From Nymphaea colorata (Eukaryota; Streptophyta; Magnoliopsida; Nymphaeales; Nymphaeaceae): DNA of 64,000 bases. Under the pieces are notes generated by a model. That model ran no database searches. It was not told where the DNA came from and saw only the letters and a program-made list of their open reading frames with translations. The position numbers and the translations under genes are program-made. Positions 53,301-64,000 of the stretch are shown here, one piece after another (position 1 is the stretch's first letter; each line of letters starts with the position of its first letter). The stretch lies in contig NC_045138.2 of assembly GCF_008831285.2 (NCBI RefSeq), forward strand, positions 1,621,143-1,685,142. The letters run 5' to 3'.

Positions 53301-56300
53301 CTCTTGCCATTGCAGCTTGTATTGAATAATTTCTTCCACCAGAGAAGGTCGCAAAATCATTATTTATTATCTTCAACCGATGAGGATCAAAAAATAGTCT
53401 TCCCAAACATATCTCCCTATTTTTTGATATTTCTGGATCTTGATTAGGAGGAACACGACCAGTACCTCCTGCAAACCATGTTTGTCCATAATATTTGAGA
53501 TTTAAGGAGTGTGCCATACAATGCAAAGGGTTATTGCTTCTGTTCCATCTTCTTACTAAAATTCTATGCACATGATCGAAAAACTCAGAATCATCAAGTG
53601 CAACATTCTTCTTCTCATGCCTAAAAATGATGCTTTGAATTTTTTCAATCATGTTATCCCACATATCATAAACTTCATGAAGCATGGACCCTTCTTTATC
53701 AACTTCTCTCCGCATCTGTCAAATAGGTTCTGTAAACTGCAGAAAATATGTAACTTTATCCCACCATTCATCATCTAAAAATATTTTTTTTAATCTCTGA
53801 TGCCTTCACAATTTCATCATTCCGATAAAAGTCACAATCATTGTCAGTCACCATAAGTGTTAATACATGTTTCACTTGCTTTATTCTTTTTATCATTACA
53901 ATAATGGATGCAAAACGAGTCTCTGCTACCTTCAACAATTTCAAATCAGAATGCCTATTAAATATAGCAAGAGCATTGTTGTGGTTTACAACAAAATTTC
54001 TGATGTTTCTAACATCATGCTCAAGCTCCTCAATCCATGAACACAACAAACCTGCATTTGGATCATCTTTTGATGGGTTGCAAATACTTTTAAGTGCTAA
54101 ATTTATACTGTGTGCCACACAAGGAGTCCAAAATATGTGACTATATTTGAGATCACTTGCCAAATTCATCCATGCTCGTTGGCAAACTGGAGCATTATCA
54201 ATAACAATTTGCACAACATTATCCTCACCCACTTCTTTGATGACTTCTATAAATAGCCCTTTTAAATACTCAGCATCTTTATACTCCTCAGATGCATCAA
54301 CAGATTTCAAGAAGATTGGTCCATCAAGCGAATAAGCAATAAAATTTATCAGTGGCCGCCTTTGTATATCAGTCCACCCGTCAGAAACAATGGATACTCC
54401 ATATTGTATCCATGAAAATTTCTTCTCTAATAATTTTTCAATGTTTGCCTTCTCTTCTGCAAGAATTACTATTCTCAACTTCTCTGAACTCGGGGGTACA
54501 TAACCACTCAAACTGCAATTAGCCAAACCTGTAACAACATTTTTCCAATAAGGACTTCTAGCTACATTAAAAGGAAGTGAACTTGCAAAAAAAAACCTTC
54601 TGATCCTTCTATCCATCTCTGCCCTTCCCATATTATTGAATGCTTGTGATAATGTTTTTCTTTTCTTTGAACCATCTTCACCTTGTTCAATAGCATAAAG
54701 AGGAACATATACACTTGACTTGGCTGAAGATTTCTTCGTCCCAGCTGCATCCTGTTCTTTTTTGAATATCTGAATCTCCTCTTTGGTAACTTTTGGGCAT
54801 GGTCTAATTGCAACGCTTGAGATATGCAAGAAATGTGCTTTGCAACGTGTATAAGAGCCAGTGTAAGTCATATTATATAATTTGCAAGAAAAAATTACAT
54901 TCCCACCACCACCTGGTCCTTTTCCTAGTTTGTTCACATAGCGCCAAAGAGGCTGAGATGGATTATCCTTCTCTATTGCAGTGGTATTAACACTACTACT
55001 GCTACTCACTACATTTCCACTTCCACTTACAGACATCGTTTCTCTTCCTTTATCAGCCATTACAACTTATATGAAAAGCACCTAGCAAAAGAGTTGCAAC
55101 ACAGAACCAATAGAAACAAGGATCATTCCAAATAGACGAAACCTCTCATGAAACGATATATCACACCAATATCAAATGGATTTGTTCCTAATTAATACAA
55201 GACAATATCTTATGCAGATAACATGGTACCATTGGACTCGTTCTCAATTAATACTAGAGAAAACATGATGCAAAATTCTCTCTGTCTGACTTGTTCTGAA
55301 TCAGTACAAGTTAGCATGCAATATAGTTGGACTTGTTCTCAATCATTACAAGACAACATGCAGCAAAGAATGTTCAGAAATAGGACTTCTTCTCAATCAG
55401 TATAGAACATGCAATACAGAATATGCAGACTATGTAGAATAAGGTATATGACGTGGGAAGGCCTGCATCCAAAGAAGAACAGGTCATTGTTGGACAAGGC
55501 ATACCAAAATACCATTTATATGACTGAGTTCTTTTATCAATCTTGTTGTCGGCCTCTCAAGATCATCACGTTCAAGAACATTGAAGACAAAAACACCACC
55601 CAAATGCTGTAAGATCATCGCCCCTGCCGTCGCCAGCGGTGACGACAGAGGCGGAGCCGATGAAAATGAACAGAAAAATGACAAAAACAAAAATATACCG
55701 CCGCCGTTCGCCTCTTGTCGTCGCCATTCGTCTACCGTCGCCGGCCGCCGCCCTTGCCTTCGTCGCCGGCTGTCGCAAGGTGAGAAGATAACGAAACCCT
55801 TAAAACGAAAATATGTTTTAAGGGTTTCGAACTTTCATTTTTTTTTAACGTTAAAATGGTTTTAAACGATAAAATCCAATAACCGTTAAAATTAAAAAAG
55901 GACACATTTGGACTCTGTCAAAGTTGACCGTGTCCAAAAAAGGTCAAAAATGACCTTTAGTGCATTGACCGTCAACGCGCACCACAGGCGTACCCAACCC
56001 CGTACCCGTACCGGTACCAGTGTCGTACCGGTACCATACGGGTACTCCTCCTTTGAAGGAGTACCCGTGTGACATAGGCCACAGGATGCTGATTTTGGCT
56101 CAGCACTGCACCCACTCCCACACTAGAGGCGTCTGTTTCTACCACAAATGTGAGTATAAAGTCAGGCATCTGCAACACAAAGGCTGTAGTAATTGCTTCC
56201 TTCAGTGCATTGAAGGCTTTCTCAACCTTCTAATCCCACCAGAACTGCCCTCTCTTGGTGAGGGCAATCAGTGGTGCTGCTACTAACCCATACTTCCAGA

Positions 56301-57875
56301 CCAATTTGCAGAAGTAGCCTGCCAATCCTCAAAACGCTTTTAGCTCCACACCGTCTGTGGCTGCCGCCATTCGCAAACCGTGGCTACCTTATCCTCTTCC
56401 ACACTTACCTGCCCTTTGCTGATCACATGCCCCAAATAAGAGGTCTGTCTGGTCCCAAACGTGCATTTGTTCATTTTTGCCCTTGGTTGATTCCTTCTCA
56501 CCACTTCTAATACTATGCACAAATGATGGACATGCTCCCCTTCTTCTCAACTGTACACCAATATATCATAGAAGAACACGAGGATGAATTTGCGCAGAAA
56601 TTGTCATTCGTGATAGATTGAAATGTGGCTGGTGCATTCATCAGCTTAAAGGGCATGATAGTCAATTCATAATGTCTATCATAAGTGAGAAAGGCCATTT
56701 TGGCACATCCTTGGTGGCCACTCGAATTTGGTGATACCCTGACCATAAGTCCAACTTTGAGAAATACACTCCATGGAGTTCGTCCAACAAGTCATTGGTA
56801 ACTGGGATCGGATACCGATCCTTCACGGTTACGGCATTGAGCCCCCTGTACTTGACACAAAACCTAACAATTACCATCCTTCTTCTTCACTAGTAGGGCA
56901 GGAGACGCGAATGGACTGTGGTTGGGTCCACTTATTCCCATCTTCAACATTTCCTGTACCATGTTTTCTAAGGCTTCCCTCTGCGCTCTACTGCAGCAGT
57001 ATGGCCTTTGTTTAATAGCTAGTGCGCCTTGGTACAACTCAATTTTGTGATCATGAACTCGGCTAGGGGGAACACCCATCAGAGGGGGTAAAAAGACATC
57101 TTGGAATTCTTGAAGCAGATGATTTAGGCTTCCTTGATCAACTTCAGATCACTGCACGCTGGTGTGATTCTTGTCGCCTAGAGGTGCTTCTGCTGACAAC
57201 AGGAGGAAGGAAGCAACAGTTCCCTTAATGAATTTTAAGTTTAACATCGGTACTTCTTCCAGGGGCTTCTTAGCTGCTGTTTCCAACGTGAGTGGTCCTT
57301 GATCCTTGTTATGAAAGTGCATTTTCATGCTCATGAAGTCCCTTTACCACTTCCTTAAAGGTTCAAAGCTATTGAATGCCTAGCACCAAGTTGGCCCCAA
57401 CCATGGCTAAGGTGTACAGCTCCACTTGAGAACAGTGGTCTTGAATCTCCAACACTATGCGCTGCATTTTCCCCTAAATTTTAATGCACTGCCATTGCCC
57501 ACTACTACATCAAAAGAAGGTTGGGATTTGATGTGGCATCCTAATGTCCTTGCTGAGTTCTCTGCAATGAAATTGTGGGTTAATCCTGTGTCAACCAACA
57601 CATTGATCTTTTGGTCTCTCAAACACTATTCTAAATGCATGAGTTGGGAAACCTCGTTGCTCGCCAATGCGGGAGTAAGATGTCTGGTAGACCCTCGTTA
57701 GCCTACCCCATGAATCTGCCTTCTTTTTCTGCAGGTTCAATTTCGTCTTCAGGAGCTTCATCCTTCTCAAGCAGATACATGTGCAGCTATATCACATAGG
57801 TACGGGTACGGGTGCCGGTGTGGGTGCGGGTATGAGTAGTGACCATTTTCAAAAAACTTGGGTGCGTGGGTATGG

Positions 57876-57926
<51 letters not shown>

Positions 57927-60900
57927 CAATAAAAAATACTTAAAAAATATGTATCAAAATAAAGAATATACATCAACATAAACAAATAAATAACATAGAA
58001 AATATATATCAACAGCTCTTGCAGCAGTGTGTTTAAGAAACCTATGAAAAACTTTAAACATATGGACAACCAAGCAGCCCCCTAGTCAAATATGAACATC
58101 AATCGAATAGAATAAAAAGTAAGGTGGAAGAAATTAAATCAAAGTAAAATTAAGCAGTTTGGATCTATAGGTACCCAAGTGTCAAAGCACCTATTTTGGG
58201 TACGGGTATGGCGACACGGGTACGTGGACCGTACTGAAGCACCCATGTGACTTAGGTTAAACCCACCTCTTATTTGTCCGACTCAGCCAAACTTGGATGA
58301 CTCGGCCCTGTCATCTCATGACTCAGCTGAGCCTTGATGATTCCTCATTTTTCCATTCTCTCCATCAGGTTGAGGACCGAGTCAGCTGAATCAACACAGT
58401 TGACTCGACCTAGTTTAACACTCAGGAACTTTACTTCAGGTTGAATATTGACCAATCTAGCAACTCCTTGTTTTCATATGAAAGAGATCTCTTTCATAGT
58501 CAGGCGTTTCTACAAATCCTCATGGTTAAAAATAACTGTTCTAACTTCTAACAACCCACTCATAAATGCACATTTGTGCTTGGATGCAGAAAGGTATTAC
58601 AAGTCCACAATAGCGACCTATAACTATGATCTACCAATTTTTAATATGCTTCCAGATACAAACATCCAATATGTAATTCCAGAACCCAGAAGTCTTACAA
58701 CCACAAGATTACACCACACTCTGTGGTATCATTATCAGACAAAATAATCAGAATGTATTAACATAGAACCATTTGAATCACATTATGACCATGATTCATC
58801 AAATTGCATGACTCTTACCAGATACAAGCACTGCATACATCGTTTCAGAATCCAGCAGTCTTTACAACCAAAAGAATACAACACACACTGTTATGTCATT
58901 ATCAAACAAAACAACCAGAATGTTAACAGAGAATTATTCAGCACAGACACTGACAAGACCCCACATAATCTACTCTACATAGGAATTAGCAGGCTGTATG
59001 TTATAGGCCTAAATCAAATCAACAGAGAGAGAATCTGCATTGATGAACTCGATGAATATATCTCTAGCAATTTTTTCTCTTACTAAGTAACATACTTTGT
59101 TAATGCCCATGAAAGAAGATCAGGAGATCAGTGTCCAACTGAAAGTTTGTTTGTATAACCCCATTGCAACTGGGTCAGGTGATCTATTGCACTATGTTTC
59201 GTGGAGTATAACCCCAGAAGATGATTGATTAGTGACTCGCACGTGTACAAGCTTTACCAGGTAAAAATGATGGACAAATTTAAGCTGTTGGAGGGCCAAT
59301 GAATGACAAATATGAGTACTATAATCTAAAGCAATAATACCTGCTTGAAGTGCCCATGAACCAAGGCAATTGTCCAACGTGTACTTTTACACTGGTCTCG
59401 AATTGCTTTTGTAAGATATGCATTCCAAACAAAAATGTTGTCATATGGCATCCCTTCCTCCCCAATTGCCAGCACATTTTTTTGCAAGCTTCGCATGATA
59501 GGATATGTATAACTATAAAAGAAATCTTTGGTCAGGTCAACGCTGGAAAAAAGCTTCTTGTACCTGAAAAAACATGCAACGAATTTTCAGACAAAAAACC
59601 AGGTGAAGAAAATTATAAATTTATACTGCATTAAACAGAAAATTGAAAAAAAAAAGTCTAATTCAAAAGTCTTTGCTGGCATCTTAAAGCACCAAAACAA
59701 AATGCTAGAGTAACGACAGTGCACCATCTTTGAAGAATTGCACAAAAAAATTTGGGAACTCTAAGGTAAAAACTTACAAAACAAGTGAAAAGTTGCTTGT
59801 TATATAAAAACCAAGAAATCACTTCCAAGTTTCTAAATTGAGCATCTATGAACATGTTTGAGAATGAAAAGTATGTGTATGTTTTGAGAATGAAAAGTAT
59901 GTAAGCAGAAAACTTTGTGCAATAAATTTTATCATTTTGAGGTATGAGACCTTCTATAAGCTTGCTTCTCCAGTCCCTTTCAAGTTTTAACTATATCTAG
60001 GACAAGAAACTTAAGATACATAGGAGGCGGAAATGATTATCTAAATGGGAAATGCCATAAACAGCTGAGACACTTTTTATTGTCTTTTTTTTACAAATTG
60101 TTAAATGGCAGCGTACTTTCTCAAGCTAAATGCATGTAAGCATAAATAAAAAGTATGTGCAAGTAAATCAAGAACCGCCAAGTTTCCTATGAAACTAACT
60201 GATATTCTTAATTTTCATGCTTTGCTGATGCAGAGATATGTTTCAATCAAAATGAAAAAGGAAGGTCTTATTTCCATCCTTTTTCCCCACCCCCAACCTT
60301 CCCCCTCACCCCCCCCCCCCCCTCTCCAACCACCCAGAAAAAAAAAAAGTCATGACTTCACCAATTATATCCATCAAAGAAAAGCAAGCACATAGCATGT
60401 AAAACACAGTTGTAGATGTTTTCTATACCTACAAGAGTACAAAGTATTGTATTGGCAGAAAGCAGTTAACAAAGATAACCACGGAAACTCTGAACTTGCC
60501 ATATTGAAAATTTGAAAAGGACGTCAATGGTAAAAAAGGCTGTGATGATCCTTATCATTTCTTGTGTTCATTTTTATATTGCGAACATGGTCATTGTACT
60601 TTCTCCGAAAAGGAGCATGGACATTTATCTTTATGTTGTTACAACTACATATCACTAAGTGGATGATTCTTTCATTTTAAATTTCCAATTCCTATACTAT
60701 CTAGAATTTCCAGCTATACTATTCTAAGACTACCTTTGTGGAGATGTAGCTACAAACTTGCACGTCCACTGTAACTGTAATTGAAGCACTCAAGAGTCAA
60801 GATAGTAACAGGTAGGGGCCAGTAAGGGCATAATTCTGGGAGATTCGTCCCGTCAGGAAAGAAAATAAAAGAAGATGAATTCGATATTAAGTAATAAAGG

Positions 60901-62066
60901 ACAAACAAAAACCTGAGTTCAGTCTTGGAGTGTGCCATATCAGTCTGTATAGATGAATGTGGTACTGTGATTAACTGGCTTTCCTCAATGCTATATATGG
61001 CATGCCCGCAGACACATCCTATCTGTCTTCGCTTTGTCACTAAGATAAGATAATATGACTCCAAAAATTTTATGCAACCTGAAATTCGCCAAGAACTTGA
61101 TCTACTTAAAGCACGGGAGTTAATTAGCGGATTAAATCAGACAAACAACAGGTGAATATTGAAGAAATATAACCTGATGAATACTAAGAATAAATTAAAG
61201 ATTGCTAATTCAGGCCAAATTGATGAAACGCAGAAGAGTCTACCTGCGATTCCATAGACTTTTGCAACGAAAGTGAGGCCTCCAGTCGCACGGTTCCCTT
61301 CGCTAATACGCTGAAGCAAATTCTTGATTTCTAAAGGCGAATACACAACAGGATCTTCACTAACGTTCAGCTCGGACGGCTCAGACCTGTCGATCTTGAG
61401 CACGCGGAAGAACATTTTGAGACGATCGCTTCCTATTAGATAGAACCTCTGCAATGAAGCATTGAACTGATGTATCAGCACGCGGATAGAAGACGACGAA
61501 CTAGACCTAAAGCTTCAACCAAATGGAAGAGCCAGCCGGAAGCAAAAGACCGATTCTAATAATCAAATGGCAATCAACTAAGAAAAAATCTGAACGTCCA
61601 GTTGTAGAACCCGGACAAAGCCAAAGATAAACCCTAATTCAAGCTTCGAAAAAAACAAATTCGATCCGGTTTTCCACTCTACCGACGACAAAACAAGAAC
61701 GTCTTTAACGGAGAAGATAGCAACTCCAACATGTCAGAAGCTTCTGTCCGTAATCGTCGATAATACTTTCAACGGCTTGAGTGAAACTCCAACTCGTCGT
61801 TCCTTAATAAAATGACGAACTCATCGCGTAAGAGGACCACTGATTCGCAGCCACAGCAGGCGAATCCAAGTCAATTCTCGAACCAAAGACGCAACTGGGG
61901 GTTCATCCCTTTTCCTTACCGCTCTCGTCTCGTAAAGCCTGAATTTCTCGAGCGAACAGCTGTTTGGGTCGACATCGGAGTCGCTTGACTGAGTGCTTTT
62001 GCTAGCGAATGGCAGATAGGAAGGGAGGGCCGACGAATTGTGCGTCGAATTCTCCGGCTTCGCCAT
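44355..62066 (-). CDS. SAC: SAC-domain phosphoinositide phosphatase, plant SAC2-5 type, 16 coding exons, 904 aa
   Basis: Exons (minus): 62066-61920, 61448-61244, 61078-60913, 59563-59341, 51783-51707, 49988-49801, 49675-49578, 49185-49052, 48970-48839, 47670-47310, 47184-47063, 46888-46778, 46645-46439, 46073-45885, 45417-45306, 44597-44355. They total 2715 nt with consistent phases. The SAC domain begins in exon 2 and ends in exon 11. The catalytic CX5R motif is intact in [12 protein letters not shown], with Cys near residue 510 and Arg near 516. The conserved C-terminal part ([20 protein letters not shown]) marks the plant SAC2-5 subgroup. In Arabidopsis these enzymes dephosphorylate PI(3,5)P2 at the vacuolar membrane. 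At 904 aa it is longer than the roughly 800-830 aa I expect, so one boundary may be off. Intron 4 (7.6 kb) carries a transposon block. Confidence 0.93.
50152..50433 (+). mobile_element. possible SINE in SAC intron 5
   Basis: The sequence has a Pol III A box (TGGCCTAATGG, 50176-50186) and, 33 nt on, a B-box-like ACTTCAAGTCC (50220-50230), as in tRNA-derived plant SINEs. Imperfect flanking repeats GAGTCTTTAGAC (from 50152) and GAGTCTCTGAC (from 50423) could be its target duplication. No poly-A is visible. Confidence 0.4.
52526..56077 (-). mobile_element. hAT superfamily DNA transposon (3.55 kb, transposase broken)
   Basis: Termini are CTATGTCACATAGGTAC on the left and, reversed on the right, CTATGTCACACGGGTAC. 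Both subterminal zones are packed with GGTACGGGT/ACCGGTACC motifs. The right end also has a 9-bp hairpin (56040-56048 with 56058-56066). It carries a degraded transposase on the minus strand, the same sense as the host SAC gene. A CpG-rich leader of the transposase lies at about 55620-55790. Confidence 0.88.
52792..55060 (-). pseudogene. hAT transposase, disrupted
   Basis: A 429-codon open part (55060-53771) begins with a BED-type zinc finger at about residues 38-80, then a DUF659-like region with [15 protein letters not shown] and [11 protein letters not shown] frameshift at an eight-A run near 53792 and an in-frame stop near 53718 follow. The frame then runs 53715-53257 and shifts again near 53260 into the hAT dimerisation domain ([14 protein letters not shown]). 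A plausible intron (53063-52943) leads to an acidic last exon ending at TAA 52794-52792. In the BED finger the second Cys is replaced (CKLY for CxxC), so DNA binding may already be lost. The protein is not made intact. Confidence 0.88.
56078..57786 (-). mobile_element. Ty3/gypsy retrotransposon fragment (protease-RT-RNase H)
   Basis: Read on the minus strand the order is an acidic linker and a protease-like NVLVDTG-type segment (about 57590-57700), then reverse transcriptase ([20 protein letters not shown] and [15 protein letters not shown], about 56700-56880; [17 protein letters not shown], about 56600-56700), then RNase H starting [19 protein letters not shown] near 56085-56170. Frameshifts and stops break it into several frames. 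There is no LTR and no integrase. The RNase H is cut exactly where the hAT right terminus starts, and the gag/protease side is cut exactly at the left terminus of the hAT MITE. Confidence 0.88.
57787..58255. mobile_element. hAT MITE (469 bp)
   Basis: The left end CTATATCACATAGGTACGGG and following sequence (GACCATTTT(C/T)AAAAAACTTGGG, then GGCCGT) match the left end of the transposase-bearing element at 52526. The right end reads CACCCATGTGACTTAG. The core is AT-rich with a TA run at about 57886-57924. It has no coding capacity, so it would depend on a transposase encoded elsewhere. Confidence 0.85.
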
Positions 62067-62173
62067 CCGGCCACCGGAAACTAAGACTTCCCGTTGACGC
62101 TGACGGGCAAGAAAATGGCGTACAACGTCCGGCCTTTGACGCCGGAGTACGTCGTAATTTTTTTCGGATGTGC

Positions 62174-62181
62174 TTATTTAT
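62174..62181 (-). promoter_or_regulatory. putative TATA box of the SAC gene
   Basis: On the minus strand CCATAAATAAGCAC lies about 110 bp upstream of the SAC ATG at 62066, a sensible place for a TATA element with a leader of roughly 80 nt. Confidence 0.4.
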
Positions 62182-62344
62182 GGTTCCATATTTTGGGCTC
62201 AATGGGTTGGACTGGATCTCTTTGAACGGGTCGGACCCGAAAAGAAGCACCTGGAGCGTACGTTTCAATTTGGTTCCAGCCCATTCAATTAGCCGATTTG
62301 GATTAGAATTTTGTCAACTCTCAATTAAATTAAAATTAAGCATT

Positions 62345-62640
62345 AAGGATATTAGACCTCGCGTCAAGCCGGCCCGGCCTGACTCTAATCCTTATCATTG
62401 AGCTGGCCCGGCTCTATAAGAGTTGGGCTCTGATGCTCAAAACCTGAGCTTGATGCATGAAATCCAAGCCTTGGCCTAGCTCGGTTAAAATAAAAAAAAT
62501 AAATATAAAATAAAATTTTTGAATATAAAATATATTTTTAATAATAATATATATTATTATTAAATAAAAATAATATAAAAATTAATCAGGCCTGGTATCG
62601 AGTACCTGTCGAGTACCAGGGCCCGCTGCCCAAGCTTAAT
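62345..62640. mobile_element. relic of the 19128-type MITE
   Basis: Reversed, the right end reads TTAAGCTTGGGCAGCGGGCC and then GTACTCGACAGGTACTCG, matching the left end of the element at 19128. The other side has GCCGGCCCGGCC motifs around an AT-rich core. No clear target duplication was found. Confidence 0.5.
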
Positions 62641-62649
62641 AAGGATGAC

Positions 62650-64000
62650 ACTAGATTTGAAGGATGCACATATTGAACAAGTCTCACAATAAGTTGAAAC
62701 CTTTGGGATATATATATAGTCTTAAACATTCAAAATTAAGCGGAACCCTAATAATTTTAAAGCATCCAATCATGTTTCACAAATTGTGAAATGACCAAAT
62801 TTCCCTTGTTAAAATGAAAGATCTCAACTAAATTGGATTTGAATTGATTTCCAATGTTTTGGAAGTTCACTTATTTGCATTCCAAAATATCATATTCAAG
62901 TTTGGTTTTTTAAATTCACGTGATACATTTGATCGTAATTTGACTTTTAATTCACATCCAGATTCAAACCCTACTTTTAAATACACAAATAAGTCATAAC
63001 CGCATTGATACGTTAAAAACCAACTTTCAAAGTGTGTGGATATCAAAGATATAATATCTATTTAAAACCAAATCTGAATTTTGATTTGTTTAAAACTAAA
63101 TTTGAGTCAAATTTGATATCACTTGTTAAAACAGAATGTGGTTTGATTTTTAATTGGATGTTAAAATTCTTTGATATCCAATTTTCTAAAGCAATGATTT
63201 TGGATATCTGATATAACTTGGTTTATTGACATCCCTATATTACATGGAAGAAAGTGGAGTGTTAGTATTGTTTTAAAAAGTATAAATAGTCATCTTCCAC
63301 ACAATAATAAGTGTAAAACATTGTAACTAATACCATATCTAGCATTTTCCATCATAAAAAAATCTATTCCTTTGTATTTCCAATGGATCTAGTATTCGAA
63401 ATCCGACCTACTTATGGGTTCGAACTTTTAGTCTAGCATATTTCAACCCACCTCTTAGCAGTTTCGGCTCAACCTCCAAAATGCTAGAAACCAAGGTAAC
63501 CTTCTTTATAAACTCTTGATGGGCCCTCACAAATTTCAATAAAGAGACTAAATTTTTGGGGTAAGACTCGGATACTATTATAACAGCTGGACCCATTTCT
63601 GCGCTCAAACTCTTAGTCTGGTAGTTTCCAACCCACCTCTTAGAGGTATTGGCTCGTTCTTAAAAGTAAGAACCAAGACAACCATATGTTTAATAACTTC
63701 CTTTATAAGTCGTTGAAAATCCCTCGATTATACGAAACTAAATTTTTTTGGTGTTATCGGTGTTCAGTACAAATAGTTTGTTCTTCTTCAAATGTGATTT
63801 TTGGTGTTAAGACATTTTATTTGTGATGGTACAATGTGATAACAAACAATGTAACTATTTTCTTATCAATTTGTATGAAAAAAATTTATATTAAATAAAT
63901 TATAAAAGACCCTTTAATGCCTGGACAATTACAACTTATCGGACAGGACAAGAAACCGCTTAAAACATGTCCAATAGTTGAAAAATGCCGGACTTTGAAT
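62650..64000. other. gene-free AT-rich region, old repeats
   Basis: No gene is supported. TATAAATAG near 63280 followed by repetitive sequence could be part of an LTR, but I found no LTR pair or coding part. Confidence 0.45.
63417..63755. repeat. two-copy tandem repeat, period about 187 bp
   Basis: The segments starting at about 63420 and 63605 share ACT(T/C)TTAGTCTGG-type start, CAACCCACCTCTTAG, GGCTC, CCTTTATAA and GA(A/G)ACTAAATTTTT in order, with many substitutions. Confidence 0.7.

Larger units (their letters stand above)
52526..58255. mobile_element. composite hAT block: hAT element, gypsy fragment, hAT MITE, moved as one unit
   Basis: The block is flanked by identical octamers GTTAAACC (52518-52525 and 58256-58263). 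Its outer ends are CTATGTCACATAGGTAC and, reversed, CTAAGTCACATGGGTGC. Inside are a right hAT terminus ending at 56077 and a left hAT terminus starting at 57787, with gypsy pol between. The octamers beside these inner ends (GCCACAGG and ATGTGCAG) match neither each other nor the outer pair. The only hAT-type duplication therefore belongs to the whole 5.73 kb. It sits in SAC intron 4. Confidence 0.8.

Noticed and set aside
62009-62401. 130-codon plus-strand frame
   Set aside because: Antisense to SAC exon 1 and its promoter and then into a MITE relic; the minus-strand gene explains the coding bias.

Overview
The window is AT-rich nuclear DNA from a flowering plant. It holds three large, intron-rich genes, all on the minus strand. 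Each closest family I recognise is a plant family, the introns are GT-AG with one exception, and both tRNAs are of eukaryotic nuclear type. Introns run from under 100 bp to about 7.6 kb and are loaded with transposons, so a medium-to-large TE-rich genome is likely. The species cannot be told from the sequence. There is no operon logic, CRISPR array, phage or organelle insertion.

Layout. 1-6260 is gene-poor, with old tandem repeats, a small minisatellite and a tRNA-Ala(UGC). 6480-17225 (minus) encodes a RanBPM-like SPRY-LisH-CTLH-CRA protein; I reconstructed ten coding exons that join in frame (447 aa). 18160-24560 is intergenic and holds a MITE and a 2.9 kb element with roughly 300-bp inverted termini. 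24568-36002 (minus) encodes a p300/CBP-type histone acetyltransferase of the plant HAC family (16 coding exons, 1731 aa), with a GC-richer 5' leader and promoter near 38480-38790. 38860-44350 is intergenic, with repeats and a tRNA-Arg(UCG). 44355-62066 (minus) encodes a SAC-domain phosphoinositide phosphatase of the plant SAC2-5 group (16 coding exons, 904 aa). 62270-64000 is gene-free and repetitive.

Mobile DNA. The most interesting structure lies in the 7.6 kb fourth intron of the SAC gene. Two complete hAT-type elements flank a headless and tailless piece of Ty3/gypsy pol. The whole 5.73 kb block, and neither hAT element on its own, is bounded by a perfect 8-bp target duplication (GTTAAACC). 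This reads as one transposition that used the outermost ends and carried retrotransposon DNA along. Related hAT MITEs sit in RanBPM introns. A second 8-bp-TSD family with GTATCGTACGATAC palindromes near its ends occurs once in RanBPM and once in HAC.

Functions. The three genes are conserved regulatory or housekeeping genes without a common pathway: CTLH E3 ligase scaffold, chromatin acetylation, and PI(3,5)P2 turnover at the vacuole. Their shared orientation is probably chance. Exon boundaries come from reading splice sites, phase and family similarity by eye; no transcript or database search was available.
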